Positions 25,552 through 35,600 of a stretch of DNA of 64,000 nucleotides are shown one piece after another (within the stretch, counting starts at the first letter, position 1; the number at the start of each line of letters is the position of its first letter). The DNA is taken from NCBI RefSeq assembly GCF_046250185.1, contig NZ_CP176469.1; one strand, written 5' to 3'. The notes under the pieces are model-generated. The model was not told the origin of the DNA and did no database searches. It saw only the letters and a program-made list of their open reading frames with translations. Both the position numbers and the translations under genes were made by a program. The stretch is from Litorimonas sp046250185 (GTDB taxonomy: Bacteria > Pseudomonadota > Alphaproteobacteria > Caulobacterales > Maricaulaceae).

Positions 25552-26628
25552 ATGCTTATCCCTGATCAAAAACTCCGCCAAGTCGTCGACCGCTTCGAAC
25601 AAATCGAGGCGCGGATGGGCGCGACCATGGATAGCGACGAGATCGTCCAGCTTGGCAAAGACTATGCTGAGCTGCGCCCCGTGGCGGAAGGTGTGCGCAA
25701 ATTGATGGCACTGCGCACTGAGATGAGCGAGTTGGAAACTATGCTCGAAGACCCAGAGATGGGCGCAGACATGCGCGAAATGGCAAAGGACGAATTACAA
25801 TCTCTCAGAGAAGGCCTACCCGCGATTGAAAAAGAGGTCTCGATCCTCCTCCTGCCCAAAGATAAAGACGACAACGCCTCTATCGTGCTGGAAATCCGCG
25901 CGGGGACAGGCGGGGACGAAGCGGCGATTTTCGCGGGCGATCTGTTTTCCATGTATTCGCGCTATGCCTCGCTGCAAGGCTGGAAGGTCGAAATCGAGTC
26001 CGAATCTGAAGCAGATATGGGCGGGTATAAAGAGATCATTGCGTCGGTATCGGGTAGTGGTGCCTACGGAAAGCTCAAATACGAATCGGGCGTCCACCGT
26101 GTGCAGCGCGTGCCTGTTACGGAAACGCAGGGCCGTATTCACACGTCCGCCGCCACAGTCGCCGTTCTGCCTGAACCCGAAGATATTGATATTGGCTTTT
26201 CCATGGGCGATGTCCGTGTTGACACGATGCGCGCGTCGGGCGCAGGTGGGCAGCACGTCAATAAAACAGATTCTGCCGTGCGCATGACTCATGTGCCAAC
26301 GGGCGTCGTCGTCGTTTGCGACGCAAAGTCTCAACATATGAACCGCGCCAATGCCGAACGTCTGCTCAAGATGAAACTCTATGATATGGAAAAGCAACGG
26401 GTGGATAGTGAACGCGCCGAAGAACGCGCGGGACAGGTTGGCTCTGGCGACCGGTCTGAACGCATCCGCACCTATAATTATCCGCAAGGCCGCGTCACCG
26501 ATCACCGCATCAACCTGACGCTCTATAATCTCGATAAAATCGTGGCAGGCGACGCCCTGTCCGATGTCACTGACGCCCTGATTGCGGAAGACCAAGCCAA
26601 TAAACTCGCGGCGATGGAGCAGGGGTAG
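25552..26628 (+). CDS. prfA: Peptide chain release factor 1
   Basis: 358 residues, the standard RF1 length. The stop-codon recognition tripeptide PVT (residues 188-190, equivalent to PAT/PxT) identifies RF1 rather than RF2. The GGQ motif that triggers peptidyl-tRNA hydrolysis is at 232-234 in ASGAGGQHVNKTDSAVR. The GTGGDEAAIFAGDLF core of domain 2 is also present. It terminates translation at UAA and UAG. No prmC (release-factor methylase) follows; instead two short genes follow with 1-bp spacing and an overlap, forming an apparent operon. Confidence 0.96.
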   Translation: MLIPDQKLRQVVDRFEQIEARMGATMDSDEIVQLGKDYAELRPVAEGVRKLMALRTEMSELETMLEDPEMGADMREMAKDELQSLREGLPAIEKEVSILLLPKDKDDNASIVLEIRAGTGGDEAAIFAGDLFSMYSRYASLQGWKVEIESESEADMGGYKEIIASVSGSGAYGKLKYESGVHRVQRVPVTETQGRIHTSAATVAVLPEPEDIDIGFSMGDVRVDTMRASGAGGQHVNKTDSAVRMTHVPTGVVVVCDAKSQHMNRANAERLLKMKLYDMEKQRVDSERAEERAGQVGSGDRSERIRTYNYPQGRVTDHRINLTLYNLDKIVAGDALSDVTDALIAEDQANKLAAMEQG

Positions 26629-26629
26629 C

Positions 26630-26938
26630 GTGTACGCGGTCTGTTACCGCTTTACCGTTATTGATGCCGCTGATGCGGAGGAATTTGTTGCGCTGTGGTC
26701 GGGCGTGACGGAGTATTTCAAAACCCATTGCGGAGCGTTGGGATCACGCCTACACCAGACGGGCGACGCTGAATTTTTCGCTTATGCGCAATGGCCATCT
26801 CAAGCCGTGCATGACGCGGCGAGTGATCACGAAGTCGGCCAAGATTTCGTCAAAATGCGCGTGCGGTGGTCAGAGATCGCGCACCCCACAGAGGTCGTAT
26901 TTGCTGGCGATGTGGCGGCCAATTTATTTAATTCATGA
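26630..26938 (+). CDS. Dimeric alpha-beta barrel (ABM-like) protein
   Basis: 102 residues from a GTG start one base after the prfA stop. The ferredoxin-like pattern is seen: YAVCYRFTVIDAADAEEFVALW, then GALGSRLHQTGDAEFFAYAQWPSQAV. This resembles the antibiotic-biosynthesis monooxygenase (ABM) superfamily of small dimeric proteins. Catalytic function cannot be read from sequence. Its stop overlaps the next start (ATGA), so it is translationally coupled to the DoxX-like gene. Confidence 0.7.
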   Translation: MYAVCYRFTVIDAADAEEFVALWSGVTEYFKTHCGALGSRLHQTGDAEFFAYAQWPSQAVHDAASDHEVGQDFVKMRVRWSEIAHPTEVVFAGDVAANLFNS

Positions 26939-27315
26939 CTACGTTTAAAACGACTATTGTATACATCCTTGCTGCATTTTTCTTTGCGGCTGGGATTATG
27001 CATTTTGTTCACGTAGACAGTTTTGTGGCGATTGTGCCGCCGCTATTTCCCCTTCCCAAATTAATTGTGTGGGTCACAGGGGTGATGGAATTAATTATGG
27101 CCGTGATGATTTTGTGCCCCCATTACCGCGCGAATGTGGGCGTGATATTATCGCTCTACTTGCTCGCTGTGCTGCCCGCAAATATCTATATGGCGGTGGC
27201 AGAGATAGGCTTTGGCGATATAGTTACAAGTCAAGGCGCGCTTTGGTTTCGCGTATTTTTGCAATTCCCGCTGATCGCGTTGATCCTCTGGGCCACGCGC
27301 CCCGCCAAGTCCTAA
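26935..27315 (+). CDS. DoxX-like membrane protein
   Basis: 126 residues, four hydrophobic helices. ILAAFFFAAGIMHFVHVDSFVAIVPP and the WVTGVMELIMAVMILCP helix match the DoxX family. The His in IMHF and the Phe-x-x-x-[VI]-P-P motif are conserved. DoxX proteins are inner-membrane proteins associated with redox or detoxification partners, often small oxidoreductases. Here the coupled partner is the ABM-like protein. It overlaps that gene by four bases and ends convergent with phoB. Confidence 0.8.
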   Translation: MTTFKTTIVYILAAFFFAAGIMHFVHVDSFVAIVPPLFPLPKLIVWVTGVMELIMAVMILCPHYRANVGVILSLYLLAVLPANIYMAVAEIGFGDIVTSQGALWFRVFLQFPLIALILWATRPAKS

Positions 27316-28001
27316 CCCGCAATTTCAAAGGCGTAGCCCGCGCTGCGCACAGTGCGGATAGGATCAGTTTTTCCAGGGGATTTCAGCGCTTTGCGGAGCC
27401 GCCCAATATGCACATCCACCGTGCGCGCTTCCACATAGACATCGCGCCCCCAGACTGCATCCAGTAATTGCTCGCGCGAGAAAACACGGCTGGGATGGCG
27501 GATGAAATGATCCAGCAGGCGAAATTCTGTCGGGCCCAGATGAATTTGTTTGTCGCCGCGGCGCACCCGAAACGCTTGTGTGTCGACTTCAATATCTCCC
27601 ATTTTCACAACGTCGTCGAGCAAGCTAGGTTGCGCCCGACGGAGCAAGGCGCGTGTGCGGGCGAATAATTCTGGCATCGAAAACGGCTTCACCATGTAAT
27701 CATCCGCGCCGTAATCAAGGCCCGTAATGCGGTCACTCTCATCGCCACGCGCCGTGATCATAATGATCGGTGTATTTGTCGTATTCTTGCGCCGCCGCAA
27801 CCGTCGACAAACTTCTACCCCTGATAATTTTGGCAGCATCCAGTCCAACATAACGAGGTCTGGTGTCCGCTCTTCCGCCATCAGCAAAGCCTCTTCACCG
27901 TCCATAGCGATACCCGTTTCAAAGCCTTCTTTGTTGAAATTATATTCCAGCAAAGTTGCCAAAGCGTCTTCGTCTTCAACGATCAGAACATAGGGTTTCA
28001 T
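27312..28001 (-). CDS. phoB: Phosphate regulon response regulator
   Basis: 229 residues from the ATG at 28001, the same length as enterobacterial PhoB; an upstream ATG at 28022 is less likely. The receiver domain has the acidic pocket (VEDED), phosphoacceptor Asp53 in MLDWMLP, and Lys in KPFSMPEL. The C-terminal OmpR-type winged helix shows LGPTEFRLLDHFIRHPSRVFSREQLLDAVWG and RTVDVHIGRLRKAL, close to PhoB. It activates phosphate-starvation genes at Pho boxes. A near-consensus Pho box lies ~75 bp upstream, so autoregulation is likely. phoR lies just upstream on the same strand. Confidence 0.92.
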   Translation of the reverse strand: MKPYVLIVEDEDALATLLEYNFNKEGFETGIAMDGEEALLMAEERTPDLVMLDWMLPKLSGVEVCRRLRRRKNTTNTPIIMITARGDESDRITGLDYGADDYMVKPFSMPELFARTRALLRRAQPSLLDDVVKMGDIEVDTQAFRVRRGDKQIHLGPTEFRLLDHFIRHPSRVFSREQLLDAVWGRDVYVEARTVDVHIGRLRKALKSPGKTDPIRTVRSAGYAFEIAG

Positions 28002-28078
28002 CGGGTCGTCCTTGTGGTGCACGTGTCATTATCGCCATTACACCTAAGCGATCTACGTATGACTTTTATATCATTTCT

Positions 28079-28096
28079 ATGACAGTTTTACGACAG
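28079..28096 (-). promoter_or_regulatory. Pho box upstream of phoB
   Basis: Read on the minus strand the site is CTGTCGTAAAACTGTCAT, two TGTC half-sites 11 bp apart. It matches the enterobacterial Pho-box consensus (CTGTCATAWAWCTGTCAY) at 17 of 18 positions by hand comparison. It lies in the short gap between the phoR stop and the phoB start, with an AT-rich TATAAA ~9 bp downstream. Confidence 0.75.
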
Positions 28097-28098
28097 CC

Positions 28099-29496
28099 TT
28101 AATCGGACGAGGTCTCCGCCATGAGGAGAATGGAAAAGTCTGTGCCTTTGCCACGCGTGCTTCGGATATAAAGCCCGCCGCGATGACGTTTGACGATATG
28201 TTTGCATATCGCGAGTCCCAAACCTGTGCCTTTTTCCTTCGACGATAGATCGCCCGCGACTCTATAAAACCGTTCGCCAAGGCGGGAAATATGCTCTTTC
28301 GCAAAGCCCGGCCCATCGTCTGATATTGTGACAAGCCAAGCGGGGAGAGGCGAGGGCGGGGCGTTGACGATACGGCGGCTATGGGCGTCATCTGCCAGCC
28401 TGCCGTCCTCAAATGCCCGCACAGGGCTCCACTGCTCTAATCTTCGAATTCGGACAGAGACATGGCTGCCTGACGGTGAAATTTTTACCGCGTTTTCGAT
28501 CAGGTTCAAAAATAACTGTACGCACTCATCTTGCTTGCCGCGCACGAGCGCTTTCTTCTCGCCTGACGCGCGGTAGGCGACGACGATCTCGCGCTTGTCA
28601 GCCAAGGGTTTGACCGCTTCGATCGCGGTCATAATGGCCAAGTGGAGATCGCTGATTTCTGATGGGGCGATGTTCTCTGTCTGCTCAATACGGCGCAGGG
28701 AAAGCAAGTCGTCAATTAAACGCTGCATGCGCTCGGCCTGTGTTTTCATAATACCGAGAAACTTTTCCTGAGCGACAGGGTCGTCTTTGGCATGGCCGCG
28801 GAGGGTTTCGATATAGCCCATAAGAGACGCAATCGGCGTTTTTAATTCATGGCTGGCATTCGCCAAAAAATCCGCACGGCGGGTCTGTTCCAAATTAATT
28901 TCTGTCACATCATCAAAGAAGACAAATGTCATGCTGTTACGGGCTTGGCGGCCAAAGCTTTGGGCCTTTGAAAATAGCAGCCGAATATATTGCTCACGGG
29001 GGTCCTCAATATGCAGCATCAGCGGCTCTGGCTCATAGCCCGCTAAAGCCCGCGAGAGGCGTCCTTCTAGTTCAGAGTGGTTGACCGAGTTAGAGAGAGG
29101 CTTTCCGACTGCGCCGATATTGACTAATTCCTGGGCCAGCGCATTGGCGTGAATGACCGTGTGGTCGCGGTCAGTGATCGCGATGGCAAAGGGCAGGTTA
29201 TCAATCAATTCCTCGGCCATCTTCAACACGTCTGTATTGTCATGCTCCAAGGTCAATTTGCGCAAGGCTTCGGACTGTCGTTTTCGTAGACTCCAATACA
29301 AAAGCATGGCTGCCCCAAAAAGCGCCAACACGGCTCCCGTTGCGGAGAGGGGGGCATTGGTAATAATGCCCATGATGAAAATCGACAACAAAGACAGGCT
29401 ACAAATAATCAGAATATCCTGATTTTCCAAAAGATTGGTCTCACCCCTCACCGTGGTCTTTGGCGCAGAGCGCAGGGGTGAACTATCTGACGACAT
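28099..29496 (-). CDS. phoR: Phosphate regulon sensor histidine kinase
   Basis: 465 residues. Two N-terminal membrane helices (~28-70) with almost no periplasmic loop are followed by a PAS domain (~95-200), as in PhoR. A HisKA domain with phospho-acceptor His216 (LANASHELKTPIASLMGYIE) follows. The HATPase domain shows an N box (NLIENAVK), G1 (DDGPGF) and G2 (GTGLGLAICKHI). PhoR senses phosphate availability through the Pst transporter and phosphorylates PhoB. In many alphaproteobacteria pstSCAB-phoU lies between phoR and phoB. Here those genes are absent and the two are nearly adjacent. Confidence 0.9.
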   Translation of the reverse strand: MSSDSSPLRSAPKTTVRGETNLLENQDILIICSLSLLSIFIMGIITNAPLSATGAVLALFGAAMLLYWSLRKRQSEALRKLTLEHDNTDVLKMAEELIDNLPFAIAITDRDHTVIHANALAQELVNIGAVGKPLSNSVNHSELEGRLSRALAGYEPEPLMLHIEDPREQYIRLLFSKAQSFGRQARNSMTFVFFDDVTEINLEQTRRADFLANASHELKTPIASLMGYIETLRGHAKDDPVAQEKFLGIMKTQAERMQRLIDDLLSLRRIEQTENIAPSEISDLHLAIMTAIEAVKPLADKREIVVAYRASGEKKALVRGKQDECVQLFLNLIENAVKISPSGSHVSVRIRRLEQWSPVRAFEDGRLADDAHSRRIVNAPPSPLPAWLVTISDDGPGFAKEHISRLGERFYRVAGDLSSKEKGTGLGLAICKHIVKRHRGGLYIRSTRGKGTDFSILLMAETSSD

Positions 29497-29727
29497 GCTT
29501 TGTTAAAGCGAATAAGACGCGCCGTGACAAGCTACGAATTTTATAGTCCGCAACACTGTAAAAATACCAAATCCTTACCAATAATTAGTCCGTTAGCCGC
29601 CATATCAGCGTATAAACATGTCTGTGACACATAGTTGAAGGGCGTTCAGTAATTATTGTTTATCAATAAAAATTCGTTGACTTTCGGAATGAAATCTCGC
29701 ATAGCGGGGCAAATGAGGAGATAAACC

Positions 29728-31191
29728 ATGCGCCCAACGACCGGGTTATTGTTAGTGCCGTTATGGCTGACGGCCTGTGCCACGCCAAATTTCGGGCCAG
29801 AGGCGACGATTGTCACCCCTGCCGCGACTGTTCCTGTGCCGTCAAATTGGGTGGAGCCCGCACCAGATGCGCTCCCCAATGCGGATTGGGTTGCCAGCTT
29901 TTCGGATGCACAGCTCAATGCCTTAGTCGCGGAAGCGGTCAGTGAAAATAAAAATATCGGCGCGGCGAGTGCCCGGTTGGATGCGGCGCTAGCGCGGGAG
30001 ACAATCGCGGGCGCGGATCGTAAACCCACCCTGTCTTTATCCTCCCGTGTGTCGCGCACAGAAAATGTGGATGACTTTTTTGACGACCGCACAACGCTCT
30101 CGACTGGTTTAAACGCATCTTGGGAGCCTGACCTTTGGGGGCGTATCCGTGATACGATCACAGCGAGCGAATTAGAAACGGAAGCCACGGCAGCCGATGT
30201 CGCGGGTGCAACTCTATCGATCGCAGGGCAAGTGTCCCAAGCGTGGTTTGATTTGATCGAAGCCCGTTTGCTGACGGAATTATCTTTGCGCGATGTGGAG
30301 ACGCAGGAACGCGCGCTTCTCTTGACGCAGCGCCGATTTGAAGGCGGCGTGACGGGCAGTTCTGACGTGCGTCTAGCGCGGTCGTCTGTTGCCAGTGCGA
30401 AAGCGCTACAAGCGCTGCGCGAGCAATCTAAATCTGCGATCACGCGGCGCTTAGAAGTGCTGCTGGCCCGTTATCCCTCAGAGGAAATTCAGGCCGCGCG
30501 GGATCTGCCGGACCTGCCGCCGCTGACAGGCGCATCTGTGCCCGCCGAGGTCTTGGCTCGCCGCCCAGACTTGTTGGCACTCGAAGCGCGTCTGGCTGGG
30601 CAGGGCATACAGATTGATCAAGCCCGTAAAGCGCTCCTGCCGCGGCTGACCTTGAACGGTGACACGACCTTGAATGGCACAGGCATTTCTAGCTTTTTTG
30701 ATCTGGACGCTTTGGCCGCTACTTTGGTCGCGAACCTAACCGCGCCAATTTTCCAAGGCGGTCGGATTAAGGCAAATATAGAACAGCAAAAGGCGCTCTT
30801 GCGTGCGCAATTAGAGACATATGCGGGGGCTGTGCTGACGGCCTATCTCGAAGTTGAAAATGCGTTGGATGCCGAGAGCCGTTTGTCCGAACGCGAGGCC
30901 GCTCTACGCGTGTCGCTGGACGAGTCGTTAAAGGCAGAGGAGCGCTTGGAGTTGCGCTACACTGAAGGCCTCGCGACAATTCTGCAGCTTCTTGATGCGC
31001 AGTCACGCCGTCTGTCTGCGGAAGGGCAATTAATTGGCGCGCGGAAAGAACGGCTCGCCAATCGTGTGCGGCTTCACGTTGCGCTAGGCGGCGGTGAGTA
31101 TGGCGAGCTACCAGCAACGCCAGTTGATACGGCCAGCAACATAACGTATTCTCCGCTCACACAGATTTTTAAATCCGATCAAGATAGTTAG
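29728..31191 (+). CDS. RND efflux outer-membrane factor (NodT/OprM family lipoprotein)
   Basis: 487 residues. Lipobox WLTAC (Cys17) with AGGAG upstream of the ATG. The protein has the twofold OMF architecture of TolC/OprM: helical hairpins with the repeated NKNIGAASARLDAALARE and LSEREAALRVSLDESL heptads, and the RRPDLLALEARL motif typical of this family. It forms the trimeric outer-membrane exit duct of a tripartite pump. It is the first gene of a three-gene operon with the adaptor (8 bp gap) and the RND permease. Confidence 0.9.
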   Translation: MRPTTGLLLVPLWLTACATPNFGPEATIVTPAATVPVPSNWVEPAPDALPNADWVASFSDAQLNALVAEAVSENKNIGAASARLDAALARETIAGADRKPTLSLSSRVSRTENVDDFFDDRTTLSTGLNASWEPDLWGRIRDTITASELETEATAADVAGATLSIAGQVSQAWFDLIEARLLTELSLRDVETQERALLLTQRRFEGGVTGSSDVRLARSSVASAKALQALREQSKSAITRRLEVLLARYPSEEIQAARDLPDLPPLTGASVPAEVLARRPDLLALEARLAGQGIQIDQARKALLPRLTLNGDTTLNGTGISSFFDLDALAATLVANLTAPIFQGGRIKANIEQQKALLRAQLETYAGAVLTAYLEVENALDAESRLSEREAALRVSLDESLKAEERLELRYTEGLATILQLLDAQSRRLSAEGQLIGARKERLANRVRLHVALGGGEYGELPATPVDTASNITYSPLTQIFKSDQDS

Positions 31192-31199
31192 ATCACTCT

Positions 31200-32660
31200 A
31201 TGACCAACCAAACTTACACGCCTTCGCCGAGCTATGACGCGCCGCAGCAAGGTGGAGTTTTGCGTAAAATCCTAATGATCGCGCTGCCAATTTTGATCGT
31301 TATCGGTTTTATCGTCCTGACAATCGTCGTGATTGCGCTGAACAAAAAACCAGAAGAAAAGAAGCGCCCATTTACGCCCCTCGCGGTGATGGCGGATTAT
31401 GCGCGGACCGAGGATGTGCAGCTTTCGATCGCGACTCAGGGTGAAGCCCGTCCACGCACGGAGATTGATCTCGTGCCGCAAGTGGGCGGAAAAATTGTTT
31501 ATGTCTCACCAAATTTCCTCGAAGGCGCTCTGTTCAAAAAGGGTGAAACTCTGATCAGGATTGAAGATGCAGATTATAACGTGGCGGTCATTCGCGCCCA
31601 GGCCAATGTCGCACAAGCGGAGCAAGTGCTTGTGCGCGAGATGGCGGAGGGTGAAATCGCGCGGCAGGATTACGAAGAGCTTGGGCGCGGCACGCCGTCG
31701 CCACTCGCGCTCCGCCAGCCGCAGCAGCAACAGGCCAAAGCCGCTCTGATGGCGGCCGAAGCTGAGTTAGAAAGCGCCAGATTGCAACTGACCCGCACCG
31801 CTGTTCGCGCTCCGTTTAGCGGACGAGTTCGTAGCAAGGCTTCTGACCTTGGCCAATTCGTCAGCCCTGGCTCACGGCTGGGTCGGATATTCTCGACCGA
31901 CATCGCCGAAGTGCGCTTGCCCCTGACGGATGAGGATTTGTCCAAGATCGATTTGCCCATCGCCTATAACGCTACCTCGCGGGAAACCGCCCCGCGCGTG
32001 GAAATCAGCGCCACTGTGGGCGGTCAGAGACAAACCTGGGACGCGCGCATTATGCGCACGGATGCGACCTATGATACGCAAACGCGAGCATTATTTGCCA
32101 TTGCCGAAGTTGCTGACCCTTACGGCGAAGGCGCCTCTGATAATGGCGTACCGCTCGCACCGGGGCTTTTTGTTGACGCAAAAGTGAATGGTCGTTTGTT
32201 TGAAAACATGATTGTTATTCCGCGTGACGGCTTGCGGCCCGAAGACGAAATCTATGTGGTAGACGATAAAGGCAAAGTGGAAATCCGCAAAGCCAATGTC
32301 TTGGATACGAATATGGATCGCGCGGTGTTGCGCTCTGGCGTGACAGACGGTGAATTAATTGTGCTTTCGCCCATGGAGAAATCGCGCACATCCATGACGT
32401 TGAAAGTCTTGGACGCGCGCAATCCGCAAACCGTCTTGGTTGACCCACCAGAGCCCGAGTGGATGAAGAACAAAGATGCCGCATCTGAGAGTGACAAGAA
32501 AAAGGGTAAGAAAGCTCGCGGCAAAAAAGGCGGCGAAGACAAGCCGCTCAAGCGGACACAGGACAAAGAGCCTGAAACAGACGAGACTGATACAGATACA
32601 GATACGAGTGATAGTGCGAACGCCGTTTCGGCAGACGTCAAAACAACCAACGGAGAATAG
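31200..32660 (+). CDS. RND efflux periplasmic adaptor (membrane fusion protein)
   Basis: 486 residues. One N-terminal membrane anchor (~24-48) is followed by HlyD/AcrA-type elements. A lipoyl half-motif EIDLVPQVGGKIVYVSPNF (~84) is followed by a short helical hairpin (~125-190), the second lipoyl half TRTAVRAPFSGRVRSK, and a beta-barrel. The extreme C-terminus (~430-486) is a charged tail: Lys-rich, then repeated Asp/Thr (TDTDTDTS). This tail is not typical of AcrA-like proteins and may be cytosolic or disordered. The protein bridges the RND pump and the outer-membrane duct. Confidence 0.88.
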   Translation: MTNQTYTPSPSYDAPQQGGVLRKILMIALPILIVIGFIVLTIVVIALNKKPEEKKRPFTPLAVMADYARTEDVQLSIATQGEARPRTEIDLVPQVGGKIVYVSPNFLEGALFKKGETLIRIEDADYNVAVIRAQANVAQAEQVLVREMAEGEIARQDYEELGRGTPSPLALRQPQQQQAKAALMAAEAELESARLQLTRTAVRAPFSGRVRSKASDLGQFVSPGSRLGRIFSTDIAEVRLPLTDEDLSKIDLPIAYNATSRETAPRVEISATVGGQRQTWDARIMRTDATYDTQTRALFAIAEVADPYGEGASDNGVPLAPGLFVDAKVNGRLFENMIVIPRDGLRPEDEIYVVDDKGKVEIRKANVLDTNMDRAVLRSGVTDGELIVLSPMEKSRTSMTLKVLDARNPQTVLVDPPEPEWMKNKDAASESDKKKGKKARGKKGGEDKPLKRTQDKEPETDETDTDTDTSDSANAVSADVKTTNGE

Positions 32661-32662
32661 AC

Positions 32663-35600
32663 ATGAGAGGTTTACTAGCCTGGTTTGTTAAGAACCCCGT
32701 TGCCGCCAATTTGATGATGTGTGCGCTCTTTGTCATGGGCGCATTTGGCTACATGAACCTTGAGCGGGAATTTATTCCGCAAGCGACGATTAACGGCATG
32801 AGTGTCAGCGTTAGCTGGCCAGGTGCAAGCCCGCGCGACGTCGAAGAGCAATTAATTGTACGGATCGAAGAAGCTGTCGATGGGTTGGATGGTATTGATT
32901 ATATTGAAGCCACTGCCCGCGAAGGCTCTGGCAATGTCAATATCCGCACCAAGCTGTCTGTCGATTATGAGAAAATGCTGGATCAGGTGAAGGGGCGTGT
33001 TGATGCCATTCAAAACCTGCCGCCCGACGCTTTTCGTCCGCAGATTTTCCGTTGGGATCAACGGCCTGATATTATGTATCTCGCGCTTTACGGTGATGTT
33101 GATCGGCTGACCCTGCAACGCGCCGCCACGGAATTGCGGCTGGAATTGACCAAGCTCACGGGGCTGCAACTGACAGAGCAAATTTCTAAAGTGCCAGAGC
33201 AGGTCACGATTGAAATCTCCGAAGATGAGCTTCGCCGCTATAACCTGACATTCTCCCAAGTGGCGCAAGCGATTTCTGGCACGTCGATCAATCAATCAGC
33301 GGGAACGGTTGAAACAACAGGCGGAAATTTACAACTTCGCGCGCGCAATCTCGCCAATTCCCAAGCTGATTTTGAACGCATCATTGTGCGCCAAACGCCA
33401 GAAGGCGGCGTGGTGCGGGTGAAAGATATTGCCAAAGTCATTGACGGGTTTGATGACGATAAATTCTCCGCCTCATTCCGTGGGAAACCTGCCGCTGTCT
33501 TCCAAGTCCTTAGCCCCGACACCATGAATATCACGGCGGCGGGCGAGGCTATTCGTAAATTCGAAAAAGAGATCAACGAAACCCTTCCGCCTGATTTGAA
33601 ATTCGGAATCTGGTTTGACGGCTCGACCATGTTCGATAGCCGCATGAATTTGATCAGCAGCAATGCGCTTTCTGGTATGGCGCTCGTGTTGATCATACTG
33701 ATGCTATTCCTGCGCCCCGCCGTCGCCATGTGGGTCACGATCGGGATTGCAGCGGCCTTCGCGGGCGCGCTGGCGATTGCGCCGTCTATCGGTATTACAC
33801 TTAATATGATCTCGCTTTTCGCGTTTTTGCTTGTCATCGGGATTGTTGTCGATGATGCGATTGTGGTGGGCGAGAGTATTCATTTGCATAATGAAAACGG
33901 TATTATCGGGCCGCGCGGCGCTGTGGCTGGCGGCACTATGGTGATGAAGCCTGTCTTTTTTGCCGTGATCACAACCATCATGATGTTCGTGCCGTTTATG
34001 TTGATGTCTGGCCCGATTAGTGAGATTTTCTCGCAGATCAGCCTGGTCGTGATCGCTGTCCTTATCTTCTCGCTCGTCGAGGCGTTCTTTATCCTGCCAG
34101 CGCATTTGCGCCATCTCAAGCCGATCCACCCCGAAGAGCAAGGCAAGTTTATGCGTTTCCAAACACGGATCGCCGAGAGCCTTGTCACTTTTGCGCGAGA
34201 AAAGTTTCGCCCTGTCATCGCGATGGTGATTAAGTTTCGTTACGTCACATTGTCGATCTTCATGGGCTTGATGGCGATGGCTGTTATGCTCTTGCAGGCT
34301 GGGATTGCGCCTAGCGCGATGCTACCCGAAGTCGAAGGCGACATGATCCAATTCAATGCGCGTTTCCCCGAAGGCACGACCTTTGAACGCCTTGCCCAAG
34401 TGAAGGCACAAGTGGATGCAGGCGTTGCGGAATTAAATGCAAACTACGAAGCGGACTTTGGTATTGATACGCCCCCGATTGAAAACCCCGGTACGATCAC
34501 CGAGGGCCGCTCTGTTGAAGGTTTCTTGGGATTATCCAGCGGTGATACGCGGCGGGAAGTGTCGACGAAGATGATCGCGGATAAGCTCGAAGAATATGTC
34601 GGGCCAATTCCTGATGCCTACCGCGTTAATTACGGCACGACTCAAGGGCCAAATTCTGGCGGTGGCGGACTTTACTATGGTATCACATCATCCGATCCCG
34701 AAGCGCTCAAGACAGCGCTGCTTGAGTTGAAGGCCGAGATTGAAACGTATAATTCTGTGCCGCGCGCGTGGGATGGTTTGGAAAGCTCTGCGCGGGAAAT
34801 TCGGTTTGTGATGAAGCCCGGCGCGGAAACGCTTGGCATCACGCTACAAGATGTCAGCCGCCAAGTGCGTGAGGCTTTTTATGGCCGCGAAGTGCAACGC
34901 TTACCGCGAAACGGCGAAGATGTGCGCGTCATGGTGCGTTACCCGCGTGAAGCGCGCGAGAGTATTGATAGCCTGAAAGAGCTACGCATCCGCGGCGCGA
35001 ACGGAGTCGAAGTGCCGATTTATTCTATTGCCGAAGTCGAATTTGCAGACGGTGTGGGCCGCATCCAACGTCGTGACCGTAAGCAAGTAAATTATACAGG
35101 CGCGCGCGTTCGCGGCGATCAACAAGAAGTCGCGCGGATCAAAAGTGATCTGGACGAGAATTTTTTCCCGCAATGGGAACTTCGCCACCCGCGCGTGTCG
35201 CGCATTCAAGTCGGGGATGACGAGCTAGAGACGACGTTTATGAGCGAGCTAAAAGTGTCGCTGATTGCGATCCTGTTTATGATGTATGGTCTGTTGGCGA
35301 TCGCGTTCCGATCCTATGCACAGCCGCTCTTGATTATGGTCGCCATTCCGTTTGCATTCATTGGTATGATTTTCGGTAATATCGTGACGGGCGTGCCCTT
35401 TGGCATGATGAGCCTGTTCGGCTTTTTCGCAGCGTCAGGCGTGGCGGTGAATGATAACCTTGTGCTGATTGATTACGTGAACCGTTTGCGGGACAAAGGC
35501 GTTGGCGCGTATCAAGCCATGCTAGATGCCTGTGTCGCGCGGTTCCGCCCGATCTTGTTGACCTCTGTCACGACCTTTATCGGTATCACGCCGATCTTGT

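Noticed and set aside
25816..26595. 259-residue minus-strand ORF opposite prfA
   Set aside because: Antisense shadow of a strongly conserved gene, with His/Arg-rich random composition.
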